A stretch of 64,000 nt of DNA from TMP-86 sp039807285 (GTDB lineage: Bacteria > Pseudomonadota > Gammaproteobacteria > Steroidobacterales > Steroidobacteraceae). The translations under genes were made by a program, and so were the position numbers. The stretch lies in assembly GCA_044226785.1 (NCBI GenBank), contig JBGAGK010000002.1:124001-188000 (forward strand), given 5' to 3'. Shown here piece by piece: positions 1 to 8,466 of this stretch. A model generated the notes under the pieces. It saw only the letters and a program-made list of their open reading frames with translations, was not told the DNA's origin and did not search any database. Position 1 is the stretch's first letter, and each line of letters opens with the position of its first letter.

Positions 1-1178
1 GCGGCCAGCAGGACGCGCCCGGGGCTTGCACGCAGGTGGCCAACCAGGTCGGCCGCAGGCGCGTCGGCCCGGGTGTCGATTCGCACCTCGGCGGGCGCCC
101 CGCTCGGAAAATTGTGGACGGTCCCTGATATTTCCGGCGGCCAGGCAGGACTGCGAAGCGCGATGCGCGGCAGGCCGGAAGCACCCTGTGCAAGTTCCTC
201 CGGGCGCAGGAACACCTCACCCGGATCGAGCAGCGGGCGCAGGCGGTCATGCGCCAGCTGGGCATGGCGCTGTTCGATGGCCTGGAATGCGGCGCCCGCG
301 CCTGCCAGCGCGTCCTCGTGATCGATGAGGATGCTGTCCGGCGGCAGATAGTCGAACAGGCTCGAGGTGCGCTCGAAGAACAACGGAAGGAAGTAGTCGA
401 TGCCTCCTGGAGCCAGCCCGCGACTGACTTCCCGGTACAGCGCGTGATCGGACAGGTCACCATCGAAGCGTGCGCGGTAACGGCGCCTGAACTGCTGAAC
501 CGATGCGTCGTCCAGGGGAGTTTCGCGCGCCGGGAGCAGGCGGATCTGTTCCAGTCTTTCCCCGGAACGCTGGGTGTCCGGGTCGAACTGGCGGATGCTC
601 TCGATTTCACGATCGAGCAGGTCGATACGCAAGGGTTGCTCGGAACCCATCGGAAACACGTCGATGATCGAGCCACGCACGGCAAACTCGCCGTGCGCCA
701 CCACCTGGGTGACATGTGCATACCCGGCTGCGGTGAGGCGCGCACGGAGCGCGGCGAGGTCAAGGCCTGTTCCGACTGCAAGCGACAGCGAATGGGCCTC
801 GATGTAGGAACGAGGCGCCAGCCGTTGCAGCAGCGTATCGATCGAGACGGTCCAGACACCTCGCCGCGCATGGGGCAGGCTGGCAAGGACCGACAGGCGC
901 GAGGAGGTGATGTCCGGATGCGCAGTGAAGCTGTCGTACGGCAGGGTTTCCAGATCCTGGAACATCCCTGCCTCGAACTGGCCAGCGGAAAAGAAAGCCA
1001 GTTCGTCGCGCATCTGCTCGGCGACACGGGCAGTCGGTGCGACCAGCAGGAACGTGGTCGTCCGTTCACGCGCGGCCTCGGCCACCGCCAGGGCAGATGC
1101 GGCTCCGTACAGCCTGCCCCAATGAACGGTCGGGCATCCGGGCTGGGGCAGTGGCGGTTGGATCAGGAAATTCGGCAA
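1..1178 (-). CDS. mfd: Transcription-repair coupling factor Mfd, N-terminal part (runs off left edge)
   Basis: Mfd releases RNA polymerase stalled at DNA lesions and recruits UvrA. Only about 392 N-terminal residues lie here. I translated the minus strand by hand: it is open to the window edge and contains ETLPYDSFTAHPDI and a following SSRLSVLASLP stretch, which match the N-terminal UvrB-like module of Mfd. The helicase domains lie outside the window. The start is uncertain: the best fit to family length is a TTG at 1178, which puts WGRLYGAASALAVAEAAR about 30 residues in; another TTG lies at 1217, and I saw no ATG in frame. The gene reads away from lolC, with the small exported protein gene just upstream on the same strand. 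Mfd beside lolCDE is also the E. coli arrangement. Confidence 0.88.
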   Translation of the reverse strand, partial: MPNFLIQPPLPQPGCPTVHWGRLYGAASALAVAEAARERTTTFLLVAPTARVAEQMRDELAFFSAGQFEAGMFQDLETLPYDSFTAHPDITSSRLSVLASLPHARRGVWTVSIDTLLQRLAPRSYIEAHSLSLAVGTGLDLAALRARLTAAGYAHVTQVVAHGEFAVRGSIIDVFPMGSEQPLRIDLLDREIESIRQFDPDTQRSGERLEQIRLLPARETPLDDASVQQFRRRYRARFDGDLSDHALYREVSRGLAPGGIDYFLPLFFERTSSLFDYLPPDSILIDHEDALAGAGAAFQAIEQRHAQLAHDRLRPLLDPGEVFLRPEELAQGASGLPRIALRSPAWPPEISGTVHNFPSGAPAEVRIDTRADAPAADLVGHLRASPGRVLLA

Positions 1179-1277
1179 GGGTCTGTCAGGTGCGGGTCGA
1201 TCACGCCTGTGCAAACCTGCACGCGGCGAATGGCCGCCATCTTACCCGCTCGGAAGGCGGTGCGCCGCAGATGCGCT

Positions 1278-1565
1278 TCAGCCAGCCAGACTTACGCTGT
1301 GGATGACGTGGTCGTACTCGAAGTAGACCTGGAACGCGGGATAGTCCCAGCGGGTGATCGGTGGCTTGCCAACCGGCTCGGTCTTGCTGGCCGGAGCACC
1401 GAATTTCGCTTCCACCTGCTTCATGGTCATGCCACGTGTGGGGCTGGGTACCTGGGACTGCGTGATGGTGATGCTGTTGCCGACGGCAATGGTCTCGGCC
1501 TGCGAAACGCCGCAAAGAGCAAACGCACACAGCGATGCAGCCAGCATTCTATGGGGGTGCAGCAT
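1278..1565 (-). CDS. Small exported protein, unknown function
   Basis: Encodes 95 residues. Residues 1-23 form a Sec signal peptide (basic start, hydrophobic core, cleavage likely after SQA). The mature part contains GMTMKQVEAKFGAP, a short helix-turn motif also seen in BamE/OmlA-like periplasmic domains, followed by a tryptophan- and tyrosine-rich C-terminal half. The protein is therefore probably periplasmic. It lies about 100 bp upstream of mfd on the same strand and is divergent from lolC. I do not recognise a characterised homologue, and the resemblance to BamE is only in this motif. Confidence 0.72.
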   Translation of the reverse strand: MLHPHRMLAASLCAFALCGVSQAETIAVGNSITITQSQVPSPTRGMTMKQVEAKFGAPASKTEPVGKPPITRWDYPAFQVYFEYDHVIHSVSLAG

Positions 1566-1659
1566 GGTACGGCCTCCTGCGCGGACTCCCGCGTTGACGC
1601 AATATTACATCGGGGCTGCCCGCGCTGGAAATGACGCAGTTAACGAAAGCGGGCTTGAC

Positions 1660-1665
1660 TATAAT
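1660..1665 (+). promoter_or_regulatory. Candidate -10 box of the lolC-lolE-lolD operon
   Basis: A perfect TATAAT ends nine bases before the lolC ATG at 1675. No good -35 box is visible at 16-18 bp. If this box is used, transcription starts within about three bases of the ATG, so the mRNA would be nearly leaderless, and no Shine-Dalgarno sequence is present. Confidence 0.45.
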
Positions 1666-1674
1666 GCGGTGCAG

Positions 1675-2919
1675 ATGTTTCAACCGGTGCCACTGTACGT
1701 CGGACTGCGCTATTCATGGACCCGCGAGTACAGCTTTTTCGTGTCTTTCATCACCTGGGTGTCGTTTCTGGGTGTGGCGGTCGGCGTCGCGGCGCTTATC
1801 ATCATCCTGTCGGTGATGAACGGTTTCGAGTCGGAACTGCGGGTCCGGCTGCTGAGCCTCTCGGCCCACGCGACCCTCGAACTGTCGCGTGATGCAGCGG
1901 CTGACTGGCGCGCGGTGCTGGCCAGGCTCGAGGGCATGCCTCACCTGCGAGGTGCCGCACCCTATCTCGACATCGACGCCATGCTGAGCCATCCGCCGGA
2001 AATGAGCGGCGCGGTGGTGCGTGGCGTTGATCCGCAGACCGAGGAGAGCCTGTCGAATATCAATGCCTCGATGCGTGAGGGCAGGCTTTCCGATCTGGTG
2101 CCCGGGATGAACCGCATGGTGCTGGGGCAGATGCTGGCCTATCAGCTGGGTGTGGGTGTCGGGGATCCGGTAACCGTCATGGTGCCGGCCCGCGGCAGCA
2201 ACGGCGTTGATATCGTGCCGCGCCTGCAGGATTTCGAAGTCGTGGGCATTTTCGAAGTGGGTCTGCAGGAACATGACAGCGTTCTGGCATTGATCAACCT
2301 GCAGGACGCCCAGGCCCTGGCAAGGACCAGCGGACCGGCCGGCATGCATCTGACCTTCGATGATGTGATGGCCGCACCACGGCTCGCTGCCTTGGCGGCC
2401 CGGCGAGCCGGCAACATCACGGGTGTTCGCGACTGGACCACGGACAATGCAGCGTACTTTCGCGCCATTCGCATCGAGAAGGGCATGATGAGCCTCATCC
2501 TGCTGCTGATCGTTGCCGTCGCGGCATTCAACATCGTGGCCACCCTGATCATGGTGGTCACTGACAAGCGCACTGACATCGCCATCCTGCGTACGCTGGG
2601 CCTGACTCCGCGCGGTGTGCAGGCGATCTTCATGACGCAGGGGGTTCTGATCGGATGGATCGGCACCCTGCTGGGCGTGATCCTGGGGGTCGGCGTTGCG
2701 TTGAACGTGGATGTGATCGTGCCAGCTCTCGAGGCGACCTTCGGCTTCCACATCATGGACCCCGACGTCTACTCCATTGCAGGCATTCCCAGCGAAGTGC
2801 ATGCACACGATGTCATGCTGATTGCCCTGTGCGCCCTGGTGCTGACATTCATCGCCACACTCTATCCGTCCTGGCGCGCGGCGCGCACCCTGCCGGCCGA
2901 GGCTCTGCGGTACGAATGA
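1675..2919 (+). CDS. lolC: Lipoprotein-releasing system permease LolC
   Basis: Encodes 414 residues of an inner-membrane permease that, with LolE and LolD, extracts lipoproteins from the inner membrane and hands them to LolA. The N-terminus (MFQPVPLYVGLRY) and SVMNGFESELR after the first membrane segment are hallmarks of the LolC/E family. The topology is typical: one membrane helix at about 20-48, a large periplasmic domain, then three helices near 268-292, 315-345 and 379-399. KRTDIAILRTLG after the second helix is the coupling-helix region that contacts the ATPase. The ATG at 1675 matches E. coli LolC; a GTG two codons earlier is possible. The stop overlaps the next start (ATGA). Confidence 0.95.
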   Translation: MFQPVPLYVGLRYSWTREYSFFVSFITWVSFLGVAVGVAALIIILSVMNGFESELRVRLLSLSAHATLELSRDAAADWRAVLARLEGMPHLRGAAPYLDIDAMLSHPPEMSGAVVRGVDPQTEESLSNINASMREGRLSDLVPGMNRMVLGQMLAYQLGVGVGDPVTVMVPARGSNGVDIVPRLQDFEVVGIFEVGLQEHDSVLALINLQDAQALARTSGPAGMHLTFDDVMAAPRLAALAARRAGNITGVRDWTTDNAAYFRAIRIEKGMMSLILLLIVAVAAFNIVATLIMVVTDKRTDIAILRTLGLTPRGVQAIFMTQGVLIGWIGTLLGVILGVGVALNVDVIVPALEATFGFHIMDPDVYSIAGIPSEVHAHDVMLIALCALVLTFIATLYPSWRAARTLPAEALRYE

Positions 2920-4190
2920 TGCGGGGTTGGTACGAGGCCTTCATCGGAGTCCGCTATCTGAGGTCGACCTCGCGCAAGGGGCGAGGCGTGGCCGGCGCAC
3001 GTGGGTTTCCGTCCCTGATCGCCGGCATTGCCATGGCGGGACTTGCGGTGGGGGTGAGCGTGCTCATCGTCGTGCTGTCGGTGATGAACGGGTTCGAGGA
3101 AGAGTTGCGAAGCCGGATCCTGAGCCTGACCGCGCACGCCACGGTGTCAGGCCTGCAGGGAAGCATCGCGGACTGGCGACCCAAACTCGAGCGCGCAGAG
3201 GGCTTTGCAGGTGTGGCTGCGGCTGCACCGTACATCGAAGAGCAGGGCATGCTGGTGGCGGGAGAGCACTCCGCCGGTGTGCAGTTGCGTGGCATCCTGC
3301 CGGCGCGGGAAAAGGCCGTGGCGGATCTTGCCCGGCACTTGCAGAGCGGATCGCTCGACGATCTGCTGGCGGGTCGCTACCGGATCATCCTGGGTCAGGG
3401 GCTGGCTGCGGATCTGGGCGTGCACGTGGGTGATCGCGTCGTGCTGGTGGTGGCACGTGGCAATGTCACGCCGGTGGGCGTGCTGCCGCGCATGCGCAGC
3501 TTCACAGTCGCGGGCATCATCTCGGTGGGCATGTACGAGTACGACCATCGTATCGCGCTGCTGGCAATGCAGGATGCGGCCAGGGTGCTGCAGATGGGCG
3601 ATGAAATCACCGGCATCCGCCTCAAGGTCGTCGATCCCTATGCGGCTCCGCGGGTGGTTCGTGCCCTGGCGGAATCCCTCGGAGGCGGGTACTACATCGA
3701 GGACTGGACCCGCAGGCATGCCAATTTTTTCCGATCGATCGAGATCACCAAGCGTATCCTGTTCGTGATCCTGTCCCTGGTGGTGGCGGTCGCGGCCTTC
3801 AACATCGTCTCCACCATGGTAATGGCGGTGAAGGACAAGCGCCGCGACATTGCGATCCTGCGAACCATCGGGGCGACGCCGGGGAGCATTTTGTCGGTCT
3901 TCGTGGTGCAGGGCACCCTCATCGGCCTGTCGGGAATCCTGGCAGGTGTGGTGCTCGGCGTACTGATCGCGGTGAACCTGCAGGGGCTGGTGCATGGTCT
4001 GGAGTCCGTGCTCGGGGTGAAGTTCCTGGACGCCAAGGTCTATTTCATGAGTGATCTGCCGGCCCACGTGCACCTGTCCGATCTCGGGCGCATCTGCGCA
4101 GTGGCATTGGTGCTCGCCTGGGCATCCACGTTGTACCCGGCCTGGGCCGCCGCGCGGCTTCCACCGGCGCAATCGCTTCGCAACGACTGA
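2916..4190 (+). CDS. lolE: Lipoprotein-releasing system permease LolE
   Basis: Encodes 424 residues, a paralogue of the preceding gene with the same fold: membrane helix at about 30-58, LSVMNGFEEELRSRIL directly after it, a periplasmic domain, and three C-terminal helices with KRRDIAILRTIG as the coupling region. The family has two such subunits per transporter; because the first gene has the LolC-type N-terminus, I call this one LolE, though the C/E split is by position and resemblance only. The start ATG overlaps the lolC stop by four bases, so translation is probably coupled. Gene order here is permease-permease-ATPase rather than the E. coli order C-D-E. Confidence 0.92.
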   Translation: MMRGWYEAFIGVRYLRSTSRKGRGVAGARGFPSLIAGIAMAGLAVGVSVLIVVLSVMNGFEEELRSRILSLTAHATVSGLQGSIADWRPKLERAEGFAGVAAAAPYIEEQGMLVAGEHSAGVQLRGILPAREKAVADLARHLQSGSLDDLLAGRYRIILGQGLAADLGVHVGDRVVLVVARGNVTPVGVLPRMRSFTVAGIISVGMYEYDHRIALLAMQDAARVLQMGDEITGIRLKVVDPYAAPRVVRALAESLGGGYYIEDWTRRHANFFRSIEITKRILFVILSLVVAVAAFNIVSTMVMAVKDKRRDIAILRTIGATPGSILSVFVVQGTLIGLSGILAGVVLGVLIAVNLQGLVHGLESVLGVKFLDAKVYFMSDLPAHVHLSDLGRICAVALVLAWASTLYPAWAAARLPPAQSLRND

Positions 4191-4200
4191 TTCCGGGAAC

Positions 4201-4926
4201 ATGATGACAGGATCCGAAACACCACGGCAGATGAGCGATCAGGGCGATACGGAGGTGCTGGCCGGCGAGGGCCTGGTCAAGCAGTTCGAGCAGGGACAGA
4301 CTCTGCTGACTGTTCTGCGTGGGGCAACGATCCAGGTTCACCGCGGGGAGCGGATCGCCATCGTTGGCGCCTCCGGATCGGGCAAGACCACGTTGTTGCA
4401 GGTTCTGGGCGGGCTGGATCTGCCGACCCGAGGAACGGTGCGCATAGCCGGGGAGCGGATGGAGGCGCTCGGTGATGCGGCTCGTGGCCGGTTGCGCAAC
4501 CGCGCCGTGGGTTTCGTCTATCAGTTCCATCATCTGCTGCCGGAATTTTCCGCTCTCGAGAACGTGGCCATGCCGCTGCTGGTTCGCCGGATGGAAGCGC
4601 GCAAGGCGGGCGATCAGGCGCGTGCACTGCTGGAGCGGGTGGGCCTGGGTCAGCGCCTGTCACACCGGCCCGCGCAGCTGTCAGGTGGCGAGCGACAACG
4701 GGCAGCCGTCGCGAGGGCGCTGGTCACGCGGCCGGCATTGATCCTCGCCGATGAACCCACGGGGAATCTGGACGGCGCCAATGCCGCGCAGGTTTTCGAG
4801 CTGATGCTGGAGCTGAACCGCGAACTGGGCACAAGCCTTGTGATCGTGACCCATGACGAGCGGCTGGCCGGACGGCTGGACCGGGTGCTGACCCTGCGCG
4901 ATGGAATTCTAGTGGAAGGTGCCTGA
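4201..4926 (+). CDS. lolD: Lipoprotein-releasing system ATPase LolD
   Basis: Encodes 241 residues of a complete ABC ATPase that powers LolCE. Visible motifs in order: Walker A GASGSGKT, a Q-loop in FVYQFHHLLPEFSALENV (the FHHLLPEF stretch is characteristic of LolD), signature LSGGERQR, Walker B LILADEPTGNLDG, and the switch histidine in VIVTHDERLA. The start ATG lies ten bases after the lolE stop; a second in-frame ATG at 4231 would also give a complete domain. The last 18 bases overlap the convergent DUF2062 gene. Confidence 0.96.
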   Translation: MMTGSETPRQMSDQGDTEVLAGEGLVKQFEQGQTLLTVLRGATIQVHRGERIAIVGASGSGKTTLLQVLGGLDLPTRGTVRIAGERMEALGDAARGRLRNRAVGFVYQFHHLLPEFSALENVAMPLLVRRMEARKAGDQARALLERVGLGQRLSHRPAQLSGGERQRAAVARALVTRPALILADEPTGNLDGANAAQVFELMLELNRELGTSLVIVTHDERLAGRLDRVLTLRDGILVEGA

Positions 4927-5478
4927 TTTGGCGCTTGCCCGCGCACGGCGGCGGCGCAGAAGATACGCCACGCGGGCACGCCATGCACACTGGGTCAGGG
5001 TGTAACCCAGCAGTCCGGCCGCGACCCCCAGCACAGTGGCACCCAGCAGCAGGGGACCCTTGATGGCGTGCAGCTGCGCCGCGGGTCCCGCATGGCGGAA
5101 TTGCGGGATCATGGGTGCCAGATCGAGCCCCATGAGCCTGGCGCCGACCCATAGTGAGGCCAGCAGTTGCGGCACCCAGGTAAAAGGGTTGCTGAGGAAT
5201 ACGGTCGCATACAGGATCGGCAGGTTGAGCCGCAGTGACAGGCCCAGGATCAGTACCAGCGCCGTGTGCAGGAATGGCATCGGCGGCAGGAAGGCGATGA
5301 AAAGACCCACTGCAAAAGACTTGGGTACGCCATGCCGGTTGAAATGCCAGCAGGCCGGGTCGAGCAGCGCGTGAGCAAACGGGCGCAGGAACCAGCGCTG
5401 TTCCAGCGTCTGCCGTTGCGGAAGTCGGGTCTTGAGCCAGCGGCGCATGCCTGTCGCAGGTTGGGGATGTAGCGGCAT
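4909..5478 (-). CDS. DUF2062 family membrane protein
   Basis: Encodes 189 residues. The pattern HALLDPACWHFNRHGV, then SFAVGLFIAFLPPMPFLHT and LNLPILYATVFLSNPFTW, is the DUF2062 signature: hydrophobic hairpins with conserved proline and asparagine residues. Another membrane segment is near 145-165, followed by an arginine-rich tail. The role of the family is unknown. It is convergent with lolD (18-bp overlap) and divergent from comEC with only six bases between the longest frames. Starting at the internal ATG at 5448 (MRRWLKTRLP) would match family length better and leave room for a promoter. Confidence 0.85.
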   Translation of the reverse strand: MPLHPQPATGMRRWLKTRLPQRQTLEQRWFLRPFAHALLDPACWHFNRHGVPKSFAVGLFIAFLPPMPFLHTALVLILGLSLRLNLPILYATVFLSNPFTWVPQLLASLWVGARLMGLDLAPMIPQFRHAGPAAQLHAIKGPLLLGATVLGVAAGLLGYTLTQCAWRARVAYLLRRRRARASAKSGTFH

Positions 5479-5484
5479 TATGCC

Positions 5485-7764
5485 GTGTTCGAACAGGGCT
5501 CACACATGCGCAGGGACGCGCTTGCCTTCCTCGCTGGAATAACTGCGATTCAGTTCGCACCATGGCTGCCGGACCATGCGCCCTGGCTGGTGTTTGCCCC
5601 GCTGCTTCTGGGGCCTGTCCTGTGGCGGGCGCCATTTCGCTGGCTGCTGTTCCTCGTCGCGGGAGTGACGTACGCGATGGCAAGGGCAGGTGTCGACCTG
5701 GAACAGGTCCTGCCCTCACACAGGGAACCTCTGCAGGTGGATGCGCTGATCGTGATCGACTCTCTGGTGGAGTGGCGCGGGTCAGACGCTGCATTCTCCG
5801 CCCGCGTGGAGAGGATGGACGTTCCCCTGTCCCTGCGCAGGGTACGGGTGGACTGGAGGTCGGCTCCGAGAGGATTGCACACGGCGCAGCGCTGGCGGTT
5901 GCCGCTGCGGTTGAAGCGTGCCCGGGGTGTGCGCAATCCCGGCGCATTCGATGCCGAGTCCCGCTGGCTCCAGGAGGGCATTGGCGCGCTGGCAAGTGTC
6001 ACGGACCGCTTCAGCGCGCAACCACTCGCGGATGCTTCGGGCTTTCGCGCTGGCATCCTGCGCCTGCGCGAGCGGGTGTCCGTGAAACTGGCGGGGTCTG
6101 CCTCAGGCAGTGCTTCCGCCGGTGTCATCACCGGTCTTGCGGTGGGTGATACCGCGCGGATCTCGCAGGAACAGTGGGGCCTGTTCCGGGCGACGGGCAT
6201 CACACATCTCATGGCGATTTCCGGCGCGCACGTCGGGATGTTCGGATTGTTTGCCGCTGCAGTGACGCGACGTGCATGGAAATGGCTGCGGCCGGCAGGC
6301 TCTTCGCGAGGGAGCCATGCCTTGTGTGCGCTGGCTGCCGCGCTGGGGGCAGGCGGCTATGCGCTGCTCGCCGGGTTTTCCGTGCCCAGCCAGCGAACGG
6401 CGCTGATGATCGCTGTGGCAGGCGCTGCACGGCTGCGGGTCCGGCAGGTGTCTTCCAGCCGTACGCTGGCGCTGGCATTGATCGCCGTCCTGATCCTCGA
6501 TCCGGCTGCATCCATCCAGGCCGGGTTCTGGCTGTCCTTTGGCACCGTGGCATTCCTTCTGGCATCCGGAGAGGGAACATGGCCTGCCAGTTCCGTGCTG
6601 TCGGGCCTCAGAGCGCAGATCGGTGTGTCCTGCCTGCTGTTGCCACCAACACTGTATTTTTTCGGACAGGCCTCGCTGGTCTCGCCGGTCGTAAACCTGG
6701 TAGCGGTGCCGGTCACCGGTTTGCTGCTGGTTCCGGCCATCATCGCGGCGGCCGTGCTGGCTGGAGTGCTCCCGGAGTTGTCCCGATGGATGATCGAGCG
6801 CATCGCAAGCGGTCTGGATGCGCTCTGGCCCTGGCTGTCGGGAGTGGCCGCCTGGCCCATGGCGCAGCATTTCGCACCCACATTGCCGTTGCCGATGGCA
6901 CTGTGCTCCGTCGCGGGCGCGTTGCTGGTCACGCTGGCGTCCTTGCCGTGGCGGCTGATAGGCATGATCTCGATGTTCGGCGCACTGGCCTGGCGGGCGC
7001 CTGCTCCGGCACCAGGCGGCTTCGAGTTCACGTTGCTCGATGCCGGTGATGCCACGCTGGCAACCGTACTGACCCGGGAATCCGTACTGGTGTATTTCGC
7101 CGGTGCAGGCAGCGCGCTGGCTCCGGACGTCGGAGCCACGGTGCTGCTGCCGTTCCTGCGATCACGTGGCCGGGAGCGCATCGATCTGCTGGTGGTCAGT
7201 CGGGCTGAGGGCGCCCATGCCGCCGGCATCGACGCGGTCTTCCGTGAATTGCCGGTCACGCAGGTCATTGCCGGCGGCGATGCCCAGGCGCCCTGCGACA
7301 CTGGCCAGCGCTTCGATCGCGACGGACTGCGCGTGGATGCGCTGTCCGTACCGCTCGGGTCTCCCGGCGAGGCTTCGAGTGCCTGTGGCATGGGGGTCAG
7401 TGGGTCGGGCGTCTCGGTGCTGCTGTTCGCGGATCTGGATGCGGCTGGCGAACTGATCCTGCTGTCGCGTCAGGTGCTTCATCCGGTCACGATTGCACTG
7501 GTGCCCGCGCACGGATCGCATCGCGCATCGACTGCGCAGTTCATTGCCGCTGTGCAGCCTCGCTGGGCGCTGGTGGCAGCGGCACATCTGAACCGATTCG
7601 ACTATCCGCGACCCGAGGTCCTGGCCCGTTGGGCCGGCGCCGGCGCACAGGTGCGTCAAGTGTCGCAGGAAGGCGCCATGACGCTCACCGTCGCGCCTGC
7701 CGGGCTGCTGGATCTGCCACCGGGCGAGCGTATCCGCCACCGGCATTACTGGACCGTCGACTGA
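5485..7764 (+). CDS. comEC: ComEC/Rec2 DNA-uptake channel with degenerate nuclease-like domain
   Basis: Encodes up to 759 residues (GTG at 5485) or 752 from the ATG at 5506. ComEC forms the inner-membrane channel for single-stranded DNA in natural transformation. N-terminal membrane helices lead into the DUF4131 region; the competence domain contains GLAVGDTARISQEQW, ATGITHLMAISGAHVGM and GFSVPSQRTALM, the most conserved ComEC blocks. The C-terminal metallo-beta-lactamase-like domain starts near residue 513 (FEFTLLDAGDA) but its usual metal ligands are absent: the expected HxDxDH motif reads SRAEGAHAAG. The channel part looks intact, so DNA transport may persist without nuclease activity. The gene sits alone between DUF2062 and exbB. 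Confidence 0.93.
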   Translation: MFEQGSHMRRDALAFLAGITAIQFAPWLPDHAPWLVFAPLLLGPVLWRAPFRWLLFLVAGVTYAMARAGVDLEQVLPSHREPLQVDALIVIDSLVEWRGSDAAFSARVERMDVPLSLRRVRVDWRSAPRGLHTAQRWRLPLRLKRARGVRNPGAFDAESRWLQEGIGALASVTDRFSAQPLADASGFRAGILRLRERVSVKLAGSASGSASAGVITGLAVGDTARISQEQWGLFRATGITHLMAISGAHVGMFGLFAAAVTRRAWKWLRPAGSSRGSHALCALAAALGAGGYALLAGFSVPSQRTALMIAVAGAARLRVRQVSSSRTLALALIAVLILDPAASIQAGFWLSFGTVAFLLASGEGTWPASSVLSGLRAQIGVSCLLLPPTLYFFGQASLVSPVVNLVAVPVTGLLLVPAIIAAAVLAGVLPELSRWMIERIASGLDALWPWLSGVAAWPMAQHFAPTLPLPMALCSVAGALLVTLASLPWRLIGMISMFGALAWRAPAPAPGGFEFTLLDAGDATLATVLTRESVLVYFAGAGSALAPDVGATVLLPFLRSRGRERIDLLVVSRAEGAHAAGIDAVFRELPVTQVIAGGDAQAPCDTGQRFDRDGLRVDALSVPLGSPGEASSACGMGVSGSGVSVLLFADLDAAGELILLSRQVLHPVTIALVPAHGSHRASTAQFIAAVQPRWALVAAAHLNRFDYPRPEVLARWAGAGAQVRQVSQEGAMTLTVAPAGLLDLPPGERIRHRHYWTVD

Positions 7765-7789
7765 GCACGGATACTTGTGAGGGCGGGTC

Positions 7790-7795
7790 TAGTAT
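7790..7795 (+). promoter_or_regulatory. Possible -10 box upstream of exbB
   Basis: TAGTAT lies in the gap between comEC and exbB, 45 bases before the exbB ATG. No convincing -35 is present at the right distance, so this is only a candidate promoter for the exbB-kdsB operon. Confidence 0.3.
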
Positions 7796-7839
7796 CATGC
7801 CGCCTTTCTTCCAGTGGGCAATTTCGCGACGAGGGTTCA

Positions 7840-8466
7840 ATGTGGGAGATCATCCGGGCGGGCGGCGGCTTCATGTGGCCGATCATCTTGTGCTCGGTCG
7901 CCTCGGTGGCCATCATCCTGGAACGTCTGTGGACGCTGCAGGGAAATCGCGTCATCCCCGCTGATCTGGCCGACAAGGTCTGGAAGTGGGTGGAGGCGGA
8001 CCAGCTCAATGAAAAGCTGGTCGAGGCCATCGAACGCAATTCCCCGCTGGGCAAGCTGCTGGCTATCGGGTTGCGGAACAGGCACCGGTCCCGCGCCATC
8101 CTGATGGAACGCCTGGAGGACAGCGGGCGGCACATCGTGGCTGAACTGGAGCGGTTCCTGAACACCCTGGGCACCATCGCCGCCGTCACTCCTCTCCTCG
8201 GTCTTCTGGGAACGGTCACCGGCATCATCCACGCATTCACTGCCATTACCCAGCACGGCATCGGTGATCCGCGGGTCCTGTCGGGCGGCATCGGTGAGGC
8301 ACTGATCTGTACCGCCGCAGGCCTTACTGTGGCCATCCCGTCCCTGATTGCCTACCGTTTCCTGCGGGGCAAGGTGGAGCGGCTGGTGGTGCAGATGGAG
8401 AAGGAGGCCATGAAACTGGTCGATGCGCTTGACGAACAGGAAGCGCAGCGCAGGAGCACGACATGA
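7840..8466 (+). CDS. exbB: ExbB/TolQ-type proton channel subunit
   Basis: Encodes 208 residues of the MotA/TolQ/ExbB family, which uses the proton gradient to energise TonB- or Tol-type machines. Three membrane segments are visible near 10-30, 105-135 (LGTIAAVTPLLGLLGTVTGI, the conserved channel helix) and 150-178. The ATG at 7840 follows a GAGGG site at 7831 and gives the usual family length. The stop overlaps the exbD start (ATGA). Because exbB-exbD stands directly before msbA and no tonB or tolA is adjacent, its partner cannot be named from this window; supply of energy to the TonB-dependent receptor at 24.5 kb is plausible. Confidence 0.9.
   Translation: MWEIIRAGGGFMWPIILCSVASVAIILERLWTLQGNRVIPADLADKVWKWVEADQLNEKLVEAIERNSPLGKLLAIGLRNRHRSRAILMERLEDSGRHIVAELERFLNTLGTIAAVTPLLGLLGTVTGIIHAFTAITQHGIGDPRVLSGGIGEALICTAAGLTVAIPSLIAYRFLRGKVERLVVQMEKEAMKLVDALDEQEAQRRSTT

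Noticed and set aside
249..1634. 461-codon plus-strand open frame
   Set aside because: It is antisense to mfd and to the small exported protein; the minus-strand translation has clear Mfd blocks, and this frame has no recognisable domain.
1714..2808. 364-codon minus-strand open frame
   Set aside because: Antisense of lolC; histidine- and glutamine-rich product typical of a shadow frame in GC-rich DNA.
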